Origin: Patulibacter sp.
GTDB taxonomy: Bacteria > Actinomycetota > Thermoleophilia > Solirubrobacterales > Solirubrobacteraceae
Assembly (NCBI RefSeq): GCF_030655195.1
Contig: NZ_JAURWA010000177.1
Coordinates: 1 to 41,037 of the forward strand
Length of the DNA: 41,037 bases
Direction: 5' to 3'
The notes under the pieces were generated by a model. It did no database searches and had not been told where the DNA came from. It saw nothing but the letters and a program-made list of their open reading frames with translations. Both the position numbers and the translations under genes were made by a program. Every line of letters begins with the position of its first letter. Positions within the stretch are counted from its first letter, which is position 1. Positions 31,081 through 37,695 of the stretch are shown here, one piece after another.

Positions 31081-32315
31081 GCGCCGCGGCGGGGGTCGAC
31101 CGGGCGGTCCTGCGCGAGGTCGTCGAGACGCTGGCGCCGCTCGTGCGGCGCGCCGGGTCCGCCGACGAGCACCGCGCGGCGGACTGGATCGCGGAGCGCC
31201 TGACGCGCGCGGGCGCCCCCGCGCACGTGGAGGACGCGACGTTCCTCGACGGCTACGCGCCGCTGATCGGCGGGCTCGCCGCGATCGGCGCGGCCGCCGG
31301 GGTGGTCGGACAGACCCGTGCAGGTCGGCGTCTGGCGATGGTGGCCGGCGCGCTGGCGGCCGCCGCGATCGTCGACGACGTCTCGAACGGGCCGCGGATC
31401 GCCCGCCGCGCGGCGCGTCGCCCGACCCCGACCTGGAACGTCGTCGCCGAGGCCGGCGACCGGGACGCCGAGCGCACGCTCGTCGTCATGGCCCACCACG
31501 ACGCTGCGCCGTCGGGCGCGATCTTCGACCAGTCCCTGCAGCGCCTGGCGCACGAGAAGCTCCCGGGCCTGTTCGAGCGCGCCGACACGGCGGTGCCCGT
31601 CTGGTGGCCGGTCGTCGGCGGCCCCGTGCTCGCCGCGCTCGGCGCCGGGCTGCGCCGTCGCGGGCTGGGCCTGTTCGGGGCCGCGATGAGCGCCGGCAGC
31701 GTCGCGGCGATGGCCGACATCGCGCGCTCGCCGATCGTCGCCGGTGCCAACGACAACCTCTCCGCGGTCGCGGCGCTGGTCGGGCTCGCGGAGCGGCTGC
31801 GCGACGCCGAGGACCGCGGCGACGGGGTCGGCGTCCGCGTCCTCCTCGTCTCCTGCGGCGCCGAGGAGGTCATCCAGGGCGGCATCCACTCCTTCGCCGA
31901 GTCGTGGTTCCCGCGCCTGGACCGCGAGACGACCTGGTTCCTCAACCTCGACACGATCGGCTCGCCCGAGCTCGTGTCGATCGAGGGCGAGGGCCCCGTC
32001 GTGATGGAGGACTACTCCTGGCGCTCCTTCCGCGACCTGATCGAGCGCGTCGCGTGGCGCGACGGCCTGCCGATCCGTCGCGGCATGCGCGCCCGGTCGA
32101 GCACCGACGCGGTGGTCCCGTCCCGCGCGGGCTACCCGACGGCGTGCCTCGTCTCGTTCGACCGCGCGAAGGCGATGCCGCACTACCACCTGGTCACCGA
32201 CGTCCCGGAGAACCTCGACTACGACACGATCGCCCGCGCGGTCGCCCTGACGGAGGCCGTCGCCCGGGAGCTCGCCGGCGACGCGGCCCAGACGGGCGTG
32301 ACGCGGCGGGGCTGA
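31077..32315 (+). CDS. M28-family metallopeptidase with membrane segments
   Basis: A 412-aa protein. The zinc-peptidase ligands of family M28 are all visible: His and Asp in VVMAHHDAAPSG, Asp in AGANDNLSAVAAL, Glu pair in SCGAEEVIQGG, Asp in FLNLDTIGSPE and a final His in AMPHYHLVTD. Unlike common soluble aminopeptidases it carries hydrophobic blocks before and within the catalytic domain (LIGGLAAIGAAAGVVG, RLAMVAGALAAAAIV, and WWPVVGGPVLAALGAG with FGAAMSAGSVAAMADI), so it is likely membrane-embedded with no signal peptide. GTG start coupled to the thioesterase. Confidence 0.88.
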   Translation: MSAAAGVDRAVLREVVETLAPLVRRAGSADEHRAADWIAERLTRAGAPAHVEDATFLDGYAPLIGGLAAIGAAAGVVGQTRAGRRLAMVAGALAAAAIVDDVSNGPRIARRAARRPTPTWNVVAEAGDRDAERTLVVMAHHDAAPSGAIFDQSLQRLAHEKLPGLFERADTAVPVWWPVVGGPVLAALGAGLRRRGLGLFGAAMSAGSVAAMADIARSPIVAGANDNLSAVAALVGLAERLRDAEDRGDGVGVRVLLVSCGAEEVIQGGIHSFAESWFPRLDRETTWFLNLDTIGSPELVSIEGEGPVVMEDYSWRSFRDLIERVAWRDGLPIRRGMRARSSTDAVVPSRAGYPTACLVSFDRAKAMPHYHLVTDVPENLDYDTIARAVALTEAVARELAGDAAQTGVTRRG

Positions 32316-32400
32316 GCGCCGGACGGGCCGCGGGGCCGGGGCGCCCGGCGTCGCGGACCGCCGTCCGGCGGCAGGTGGTGCTGAGGCACCTCCCGGCGAC

Positions 32401-32442
32401 GGTAAGGGGTGCCCGGTCGCGGGGCCCGTCGAGGTAAGGGGT
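32401..32442. repeat. Direct repeat GGTAAGGGGT x2, 32 bp apart
   Basis: Identical decamers at 32401-32410 and 32433-32442. The 32-bp offset is close to three helical turns, so both would face the same side of the DNA, as for cooperative activator sites upstream of the regulator gene. Confidence 0.45.
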
Positions 32443-32507
32443 CGAACCCCGCAGGAGGCACCGATCGCCCGATGTGTACGGCGCCGAGGTGGTCCACGCT
32501 GGAGACC

Positions 32508-32700
32508 GTGACCACCTCGACCGACGGGAACCCCTCGTGTCCGGCTCGCTCCTCACCCAGCACCTCGTCTCCACCCGCAACCAGGACCTCGACCGCGCCG
32601 CGGCCGTCGCCACCCGCGCCGACGTCGCCGCGCACGCCCCCGGCCGCGCCGGCGGGTGGGTCGACGCCGGGCTCCGCGTCCTCCACCGGGGCGCTCCCCG
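32508..32700 (+). pseudogene. Candidate small gene with frameshift
   Basis: From GTG 32508 the frame reads VTTSTDGNPS with all codons ending in G or C. At the C-run near 32531-32534 the bias moves to another frame, where about 50 codons in a row (SGSLLTQHLVSTRNQDLDRA...AGGWVDAGLRVLHR) all end in G or C. One extra C in that run would join the two into a single ~65-residue helical protein. Either a natural frameshift or a sequencing error in the homopolymer. The joined frame would run into the LuxR gene unless it ends earlier. Family unknown. Confidence 0.4.
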
Positions 32701-32708
32701 GGGCACGG

Positions 32709-32714
32709 CATACT
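32709..32714 (+). promoter_or_regulatory. -10-like CATACT, leaderless start
   Basis: CATACT is followed by 6 nt (CCGGGC) and the ATG at 32721. It keeps the A and final T of the TAnnnT pattern but has C at the first position. Confidence 0.4.
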
Positions 32715-32720
32715 CCGGGC

Positions 32721-35693
32721 ATGGCCTCCCGCGTGAGCAGCGCGCGCCTCGTGGGGCGCACCGGCGAGCTCGCGGAGCTGCACGCCGCGCTGCGTGACGC
32801 GGCGGCCGGCCGGCCCTCCCTGCTGCTCGTCGCGGGCGAGAGCGGCGTCGGCAAGAGCCGGCTGCTCGCGGAGTTCGAGCACGCCGCCCGCACGGACGGC
32901 GGGCCCGCCGGTGCCCGCGTCATCGGCGGCGACTGCATCCGCCTCGGCTCCGGCGAGTTCCCCTACGCCCCGCTGGCCGCCGCGCTGCGGCCGCTCGCGC
33001 GCGACGGCGATCCCGTCCTGGCGGCGCTGCCGGAGGCCACCCGCGTGGAGCTCGGGCGGATCGTCCCGGGCCTGGCCCCGGCCGCGGCGCCGCCGGTCAC
33101 CGGCACGCCCGGCCCCGACGCCGACCAGGCCCGGCTCTTCGAGGCCCTGCTCGCGGTCGTCGCCGCGCTCGCCGACGACCGCCCGCTCGTCCTGAGCGTC
33201 GAGGACCTGCACTGGGCGGACACCTCGACGCGGGCGTTCCTGTCGTTCCTCTCGCGGTCGCTGTGCGACGAGCGCGTCCTCGTCGTCGCGACCTACCGGC
33301 CCGACGAGCTGCACCGTCGCCACCCGCTGCGCCCGCTGCTGGCCGAGGTCGAGCGCGAGTCGCGGTCCCGGCGCATCGAGCTGCGGCCCCTGCACCGCGA
33401 CGAGCTCGGCGAGCTGCTGGGCGAGATCCTCGGCGGCCCGGCGGACGACGCGCTCGTCGGCCGGCTGTGGGCGCGGGCGGAGGGCAACCCGCTGTTCAGC
33501 GAAGAGCTCCTAGCCGCCGACCTCGACGGGCGCGGCGCGCTGCCGCCGACGCTCCGCGACGCGCTGATGCTGCGGATCGAGCGACTGTCCGAGACCGCCC
33601 AGGAGCTGCTGCGGATCCTGGCCGTCGGCCAGCGCCTGGGCCACGACCTGCTCGCCGACGTCTCCGCGGTGGACGCGGGCGAGCTGCACCCCGCGTTGCG
33701 CGAGGCGGTCGCCGCGCACGTCCTGGTGGTCGACGACGAGGAGCGCTACGCGTTCCGGCACGCCCTGCTGCGCGAGGTCGTCGAGGACGACCTGCTGCCG
33801 GGCGAGCGGACCCACCTGCACCGGCTGCTGGCCGAGGCGCTCGAGCGGCGCGTGGCGCAGATCGGCGACGACGTCGACGCGATCAGCGCCGCGGCGCACC
33901 ACTTCCAGGAGGCCGACTGCCAGCCGCAGGCGCTCCGTGCCGCGGTCCGGGCGGCGGCCACCGCGGAGCGGGTCCGCGCCCACGGCGAGGAGGCCGACCT
34001 GCTCGAGCGCGCCCTCGGCCTGTGGCCGCGCGTCCCCGACGCCGAGCAGCGCGCCGGGGCGTCGCACGTCGAGATCGTCCTGCGAACGTCCCGCGCGCAC
34101 GAGAGCGTGGGGTTCCTGCCACGGGCCGAGGCGCTGCTCGAGCTCGCGATCGGCGAGATCGACGAGGCCGAGGACCCGCGCCTGGCCGCCCGCGCCCTCG
34201 GCCGGCTGGCGCAGGTGCAGTGGGCGCAGATGCGGGCGGAGGTCGCGCTCCAGACCGCCCGACGGGGACTCGCGCTGCTCGAGCACGACCGCGGCGTGGA
34301 GCGCGCGCGGCTGCTGGGGTGGTGGGCGAAGACCCGGATGCTCCAGGGGCGCTACCGCGAGGCCGTCGACGTCGCCCGCCAGGTGCTGATGTTGGCGTCG
34401 GAGAACCAGGACCCGGTCGCGGAGTTCTTCGCCCGCAACGCGCTCGGGATCTCCCTGGCCGGCACGGGCGACCCGGACGGTGGGGCCCGCGAGCTGCGCC
34501 GGGCGATCGACCTGGCGGACCTCGAGGGCCGCGAGGTCCGGCGCTCCAGCGCGTACGTCAACCTCGCCGAGGTCATGCACATGGCCGGCCGGACCCGGCA
34601 GGCGCTCGACGTCCTCGGCGACGCCCGTGACCTGACGCGGCCGCGGACGCACTCGCGGGCGTGGATCGAGGCGGCGATGTCCGAGTGCGCCCTCGCGCTG
34701 GGCGACTGGGACGCCGCCGACGCGTTCCTGGCCCCGACCGACCGCTGGATGTGGGACAACGGCCGCCTGAACGTCACGCTGCGGCGGGCGGAGCTGGCCC
34801 TGGGCCGCGGGGACGAGGAGCTCGCCCGCGCGTTGCTCGACGAGGCCGAGCCGCTGGCCGACGGCGGCGACGAGCCCCAGTTCCACGGCCCGATCGGCGT
34901 CGCCCGGGCGGCGCTCGAGCTGCGGGCCGGTGACCACGACGCGGCGTGGTCGGCGATCGGGACCGCGCTCGAGCGGATCGAGTTCTGCACGGAGGACACC
35001 GGGCGCATCGTCCACGTCGCCTGCTGGGGCGTCCGGGTGGCCGCGCACGCCGCGCGGGCGGCCGGCGACCGACGGGAGGACGACGCCCCGGCGATCGCGC
35101 GCGCCGAGTCGATGGCCGAGCGGGTGGAGGCGGCGGCCACGACGGGCGGACCGGTCGAGGACGCGAGCCGCCTGGTCGCCCGGGCGGAGCTGGCGTGCGC
35201 CCGCGGGACGGGCTCGCCGGAGGACTGGCACGCGGTCGCGGACGCCTGGCGCGCGCTCGAGTACCCCTACGCGGAGGCGTGCGCGCTGTGGCGGGCGGCG
35301 GAGATCGAGGCGGACGCCGGGCACCGCGAGGCCGCGGCCACCTCGGCCGCGACGGCGCTGGCGGTCGCGGAGCGCCTCGGGTCCCGGTGGCTCGCCGCCG
35401 AGCTGCGCGGGCTCGTCGCCCGGGCGCGGCTGCGGATGCCGGCCCCGGACCGTCCGGCGGCCGACGCGCCCTCCGACGATCCCTTCGGGCTGACCCCACG
35501 CGAACGCCAGGTGCTCGCGCTCGTGGCGGGCGGGGCGACGAACCGCGAGGTCGGTGCGGCCCTGTTCATGGCCGAGAAGACCGCGAGCGTCCACGTCTCG
35601 CGGATCCTGGCGAAGCTCGGGGTCCGCAGCCGCACCGAGGCGGCCGCGGTGGCCCACCGCACCGGCCTCGCGGGCGCGGTGGCGACGGGCTGA
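32721..35693 (+). CDS. Large ATP-binding LuxR-family transcriptional regulator (LAL/MalT type)
   Basis: A 990-aa regulator. N-terminal AAA/NACHT-like ATPase: LVGRTGELAELHAALRDA, Walker A GESGVGKS at residues 39-46, Walker B LVLSVEDLHWAD near 155-167, and VVATYRPDEL. The middle (about 400-880) is a helical TPR-like region that in MalT binds the inducer. The C-terminal LuxR HTH (about 920-985) reads LTPRERQVLALVAGGATNRE and VGAALFMAEKTASVHVSRIL. It should multimerise with ATP and inducer to activate promoters. Two direct-repeat decamers upstream are possible self-binding sites. Downstream it meets a minisatellite before the convergent hydrolase. Confidence 0.94.
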   Translation: MASRVSSARLVGRTGELAELHAALRDAAAGRPSLLLVAGESGVGKSRLLAEFEHAARTDGGPAGARVIGGDCIRLGSGEFPYAPLAAALRPLARDGDPVLAALPEATRVELGRIVPGLAPAAAPPVTGTPGPDADQARLFEALLAVVAALADDRPLVLSVEDLHWADTSTRAFLSFLSRSLCDERVLVVATYRPDELHRRHPLRPLLAEVERESRSRRIELRPLHRDELGELLGEILGGPADDALVGRLWARAEGNPLFSEELLAADLDGRGALPPTLRDALMLRIERLSETAQELLRILAVGQRLGHDLLADVSAVDAGELHPALREAVAAHVLVVDDEERYAFRHALLREVVEDDLLPGERTHLHRLLAEALERRVAQIGDDVDAISAAAHHFQEADCQPQALRAAVRAAATAERVRAHGEEADLLERALGLWPRVPDAEQRAGASHVEIVLRTSRAHESVGFLPRAEALLELAIGEIDEAEDPRLAARALGRLAQVQWAQMRAEVALQTARRGLALLEHDRGVERARLLGWWAKTRMLQGRYREAVDVARQVLMLASENQDPVAEFFARNALGISLAGTGDPDGGARELRRAIDLADLEGREVRRSSAYVNLAEVMHMAGRTRQALDVLGDARDLTRPRTHSRAWIEAAMSECALALGDWDAADAFLAPTDRWMWDNGRLNVTLRRAELALGRGDEELARALLDEAEPLADGGDEPQFHGPIGVARAALELRAGDHDAAWSAIGTALERIEFCTEDTGRIVHVACWGVRVAAHAARAAGDRREDDAPAIARAESMAERVEAAATTGGPVEDASRLVARAELACARGTGSPEDWHAVADAWRALEYPYAEACALWRAAEIEADAGHREAAATSAATALAVAERLGSRWLAAELRGLVARARLRMPAPDRPAADAPSDDPFGLTPRERQVLALVAGGATNREVGAALFMAEKTASVHVSRILAKLGVRSRTEAAAVAHRTGLAGAVATG

Positions 35694-35715
35694 GGGGGCG
35701 GGGCGGTCGGGGCGG

Positions 35716-35803
35716 GCCGCCTCCGGTCGGGCCGTGGCGGTCCGGCCGTGGCGCTCGGGCCGCCCTCGGTCAGGCCGCCCTCGGTCAGGCCGTGGCGGCC
35801 TCG
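35716..35803. repeat. Six-unit 14-15 bp minisatellite between convergent genes
   Basis: Six degenerate units begin at 35716, 35731, 35745, 35759, 35774 and 35789, each starting GCCG. Units 4 and 5 are identical 15-mers (GCCGCCCTCGGTCAG). Unit 5 contains the hydrolase stop codon and unit 4 repeats it in frame 15 nt further on. The last unit codes the hydrolase C-terminus. Likely slippage-prone. Confidence 0.75.
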
Positions 35804-36729
35804 CGACGCTCGGCCGCCGCGGCGACCGTCGACAGGGCCTTCAGCAGCACGGGATTGAAGCTCTCGGGGAGCATCGTCACCGCGCCGTGGGTGCCGGGGG
35901 CCTCGAAGGTCGGGGCGCCCAGGCTCTTCGCGAGCGCGTGCTGCTTGCGCGGCGGGACGGTCGTGTCGTCGCGGGTGACGACGACGGCGGAGGGGACGGT
36001 CAGCGAGCCGTTCCAGGGACGGGCGTCGAAGCGGCCGAGCTCGCGGCCGGCCTCGGCGATCGACACGGACGAGCCGCGGCCGAGCTCGGCGGCCTGCCAG
36101 TCCGTGCCGCGGCCGCCCTCCTCGCCCATGAGGACCATCACGCGGCGCCAGATCCCCTCGGGCGAGAGGCCGAGCAGCAGCCGCAGCCCCGACATGCCGC
36201 TCCAGAGCAGCCGCAGGCGGCGCTCGGACCAGTCGTTCGCGGTGGCGCACAGCACGATCCCGGTGACGATCCCGGGGTGGTGGCGCGCGACGAGCTGCGT
36301 GACGGCGCCGCCGAGCGAGTAGCCGACGACGATCGCCGGGCCCGCGTCGAGCGCCTCGAGCACCGCCGCCGCGTCGTCCGCGCAGTCCTGCAGGCGGAAC
36401 GGCTCGGGCGTGCGCAGCCCGCGACCGTGGCCGCGGAGGTCCATCGCGATCACGCGGTACCCGGCGGCGTGCAGGTCGTCGTACGTCGTGAACCAGTTGA
36501 GGTCCGCCGCGAACATCCAGCCGTGCAGCAGCAGGACCGTGCCGGCGTCGGTCCCGCCCTCGGCGGGCCCGGTGTCCCGCACGAAGAACTCGCCGCGGCC
36601 GGGCACGTGCAGCAGGCGGCCGGGCGGCAGCGCGACGGGCGGCTCGGGGACCACGACGTGGTCGTCGGTCGCCCCGGCGGCGCGCCGGAAGCGGGGGACG
36701 AGGGCCTGGGCGGCGATGGAGCGGGCCAT
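35785..36729 (-). CDS. Alpha/beta hydrolase
   Basis: A 314-aa serine hydrolase of the alpha/beta fold. Oxyanion region LLLHGWMFAADLNWF, then VIAMDLRGHGRGLR, nucleophile elbow VVGYSLGGAV with the active Ser, LCATANDW after strand 6 and the His in APGTHGAVTMLPESF near the C-terminus; the acidic residue is probably Asp in VTRDDTTVPP. Esterase, lipase or haloperoxidase-like; substrate unknown. Start ATG at 36729 lies 6 nt after TAGCAT. Its stop lies in a tandem repeat and is duplicated in frame. Confidence 0.9.
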   Translation of the reverse strand: MARSIAAQALVPRFRRAAGATDDHVVVPEPPVALPPGRLLHVPGRGEFFVRDTGPAEGGTDAGTVLLLHGWMFAADLNWFTTYDDLHAAGYRVIAMDLRGHGRGLRTPEPFRLQDCADDAAAVLEALDAGPAIVVGYSLGGAVTQLVARHHPGIVTGIVLCATANDWSERRLRLLWSGMSGLRLLLGLSPEGIWRRVMVLMGEEGGRGTDWQAAELGRGSSVSIAEAGRELGRFDARPWNGSLTVPSAVVVTRDDTTVPPRKQHALAKSLGAPTFEAPGTHGAVTMLPESFNPVLLKALSTVAAAAERREAATA

Positions 36730-36735
36730 CCGTCG

Positions 36736-36741
36736 ATGCTA
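36736..36741 (-). promoter_or_regulatory. -10 element TAGCAT, leaderless start
   Basis: On the minus strand TAGCAT is followed by 6 nt (CGACGG) and the ATG at 36729. No Shine-Dalgarno sequence. Confidence 0.5.
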
Positions 36742-36815
36742 GGCGGTCGGGATCCCCGGCCGTGCGGGCGATCTCACGTCGGCGGGCGCATGCGGATCGG
36801 CGTCGGTGGGCAGGG

Positions 36816-36839
36816 CGACCCCGTGGTGCGGGGCGGTCG
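36816..36839. repeat. Hairpin preceding the 60-bp repeats
   Basis: CCCCG-TGGTG-CGGGG closed by CGAC/GTCG outside. It has the same shape and 5-nt loop as the repeat hairpins that follow, so it may be a decayed extra unit. Confidence 0.45.
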
Positions 36840-36840
36840 G

Positions 36841-37016
36841 CCGGGCTCGGGCCACCGACGCAGGTTCGTGCCGTGGGGCGGCACGTCGCTGCGTCGCCGG
36901 GCGGGTTCGGGTCTTCGACGCGGGTTCGTGCCGTGGGGCCGCGCGTCGCTGCGTCGCCGCCCGGGCTCGGGCCCCCGACGCAGGTTCGTGCCGTGAGGCC
37001 GCACATTCCGGCGTCG
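36841..37016. repeat. Three tandem 60-bp repeats, each folding as a hairpin
   Basis: Units at 36841-36900, 36901-36960 and 36961-37016 (last one diverged at its end). Units 1 and 2 match at 51 of 60 positions. Unit 1 folds as CGACGCAG/CTGCGTCG (8 bp), a 4x4 internal loop, GTGCCG/CGGCAC (6 bp) and a TGGGG loop. Two of the changes in unit 2 turn A-T pairs into G-T wobbles, keeping the stems. Hairpins span 36856-36896, 36916-36956 and 36976-37016. Confidence 0.8.
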
Positions 37017-37037
37017 GAGTCGCCGTGGACGTGCACC

Positions 37038-37160
37038 ATCCGCCATTCCAGCGCGCGGCTCTCGCGAAGTGGCGTCGGATGCATGTAGGGCGTGCGTGAT
37101 CCGCCACTCGCGCCCGCGGCACCCGTCGAGTGGCGGCCGACGCATGTCGGGCCTGCGCTC
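37038..37160. repeat. Two ~61-bp hairpin repeats, second family
   Basis: Units from 37038 and 37099 share ATCCGCCA at the start, GTGGCG in the middle and GCATGT-GGGC-TGCG at the end. In unit 2 CCGCCACTCG (37101-37110) and CGAGTGGCGG (37127-37136) are perfect 10-bp arms; in unit 1 the arms pair with a bulge. Different in sequence from the 60-bp family but similar in length and fold. Confidence 0.65.
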
Positions 37161-37194
37161 CGCCCGAGTCGTCATGCCCCGCCCCACCGAACGC

Positions 37195-37222
37195 AGAAGG
37201 CCCGCCGAATGGCGGGCCTTCT
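37195..37222. terminator. Strong hairpin terminator of cspA
   Basis: AGAAGGCCCGCC (37195-37206) pairs perfectly with GGCGGGCCTTCT (37211-37222) around a 4-nt loop. It lies about 50 nt after the cspA stop on the minus strand and separates cspA from the hairpin repeats. Confidence 0.8.
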
Positions 37223-37273
37223 GATCCTGCTGTCCGTCAGGCGCGAGCGCCAGACGGAACGAAGTCGGGCGTC

Positions 37274-37477
37274 TTAGATGACGTCGACGTTCGTGGCGTT
37301 GGGGCCCTTGGGGCCGGTCTCGGCGTCGAAGGAGACCTTCGCGCCCTCGGCCAGGGTCTTGAAGCCCGTGCCGTTGATGGCCGAGTGGTGGACGAAGAGA
37401 TCCTTGCCGGCCTCATCGGGCGTGATGAACCCGAAGCCCTTCTCCTCGTTGAACCACTTAACGGTGCCTGTGGCCAT
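37274..37477 (-). CDS. cspA: Cold shock protein, CspA family
   Basis: A 67-aa single cold-shock domain that binds single-stranded nucleic acid. RNP1 is KGFGFITPD and RNP2 is DLFVHHSAI, preceded by [11 protein letters not shown]. Ends with TNVDVI. The ATG at 37477 has GGAGGG 7 nt upstream (37485-37490), and the preceding ~100 nt look like a long untranslated leader (A/C-rich CACAACACAACACCCC), usual for csp mRNAs. Ends in TAA, rare in this GC-rich window, and a strong terminator follows. It is lower in GC than its neighbours, as highly expressed csp genes often are. Confidence 0.97.
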   Translation of the reverse strand: MATGTVKWFNEEKGFGFITPDEAGKDLFVHHSAINGTGFKTLAEGAKVSFDAETGPKGPNATNVDVI

Positions 37478-37612
37478 GTGATGTCCCTCCGTGGGGTGTT
37501 GTGTTGTGCAACGGCGCGGAGGGTGCTGATGCAACGACTGCGAACGCTGGCACTGCTTCGCCGGACCGGATGGCCCAGCACTTACGGGAGGGAGCATGGC
37601 ACATATCGCCGG

Positions 37613-37638
37613 GAGTGCAAGACAGGAGTGCAAGACGG
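37613..37638. repeat. 13-bp tandem duplication upstream of cspA
   Basis: GGAGTGCAAGACA and GGAGTGCAAGACG lie in tandem between cspA and the divergent MBL gene. On the minus strand each contains TCTTGCACTCC, so the duplication doubles a TTGCAC sequence resembling a -35 element for cspA. Confidence 0.6.
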
Positions 37639-37682
37639 ATCCCCAGTACCGACGGGCCGACGACATCGAAGGCCGTCCCGGA

Positions 37683-37688
37683 TAGCGT
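37683..37688 (+). promoter_or_regulatory. -10 element TAGCGT, leaderless start
   Basis: TAGCGT is followed by 7 nt and the ATG at 37696. Same hexamer and spacing as at 18652. Confidence 0.5.
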
Positions 37689-37695
37689 CCGACGG

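Larger units (their letters stand above)
32316..32720. other. 405-bp region with paired decamers and a broken small gene
   Basis: Holds two GGTAAGGGGT decamers (32401-32410, 32433-32442), a GGGGT-CGA-ACCCC hairpin (32438-32450), AGGAGG at 32453-32458, and from about 32478 a stretch with coding-type third-position bias that changes frame (see the pseudogene entry). It leads into the LuxR-family regulator. Confidence 0.45.
36742..37194. other. Noncoding region with arrays of hairpin repeats
   Basis: About 450 bp between the hydrolase promoter and the cspA terminator with no gene I can support. It is filled by a single hairpin (36816-36839), three 60-bp tandem repeats (36841 onward) and two ~61-bp repeats (37038 onward). 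Substitutions between units fall on all three codon positions, and open frames on both strands lack codon bias. Confidence 0.7.

Noticed and set aside
32433..32460. tRNA T-arm (GGGGTCGAACCCC)
   Set aside because: The loop is only 3-5 nt, and no acceptor stem, D-arm or anticodon arm can be found around it.
32409..32720. N-terminal extension of the LuxR-type regulator
   Set aside because: The extension is Pro/Ser/Thr-rich and out of phase with the coding bias after 32537; the ATG at 32721 starts directly before the conserved LVGRTGEL.
36739..37122. Repeat region read as a protein with 20-residue repeats (60 bp = 20 codons)
   Set aside because: Several frames on both strands are open, substitutions fall at all codon positions, and stems are kept instead; noncoding hairpins explain it better.
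36841..37160. CRISPR array
   Set aside because: Units are tandem without unique spacers, and no cas genes are present.
37501..37695. Longer start for the MBL-fold protein
   Set aside because: It would run through the cspA leader and promoter; the TAGCGT hexamer and the conserved start support 37696.
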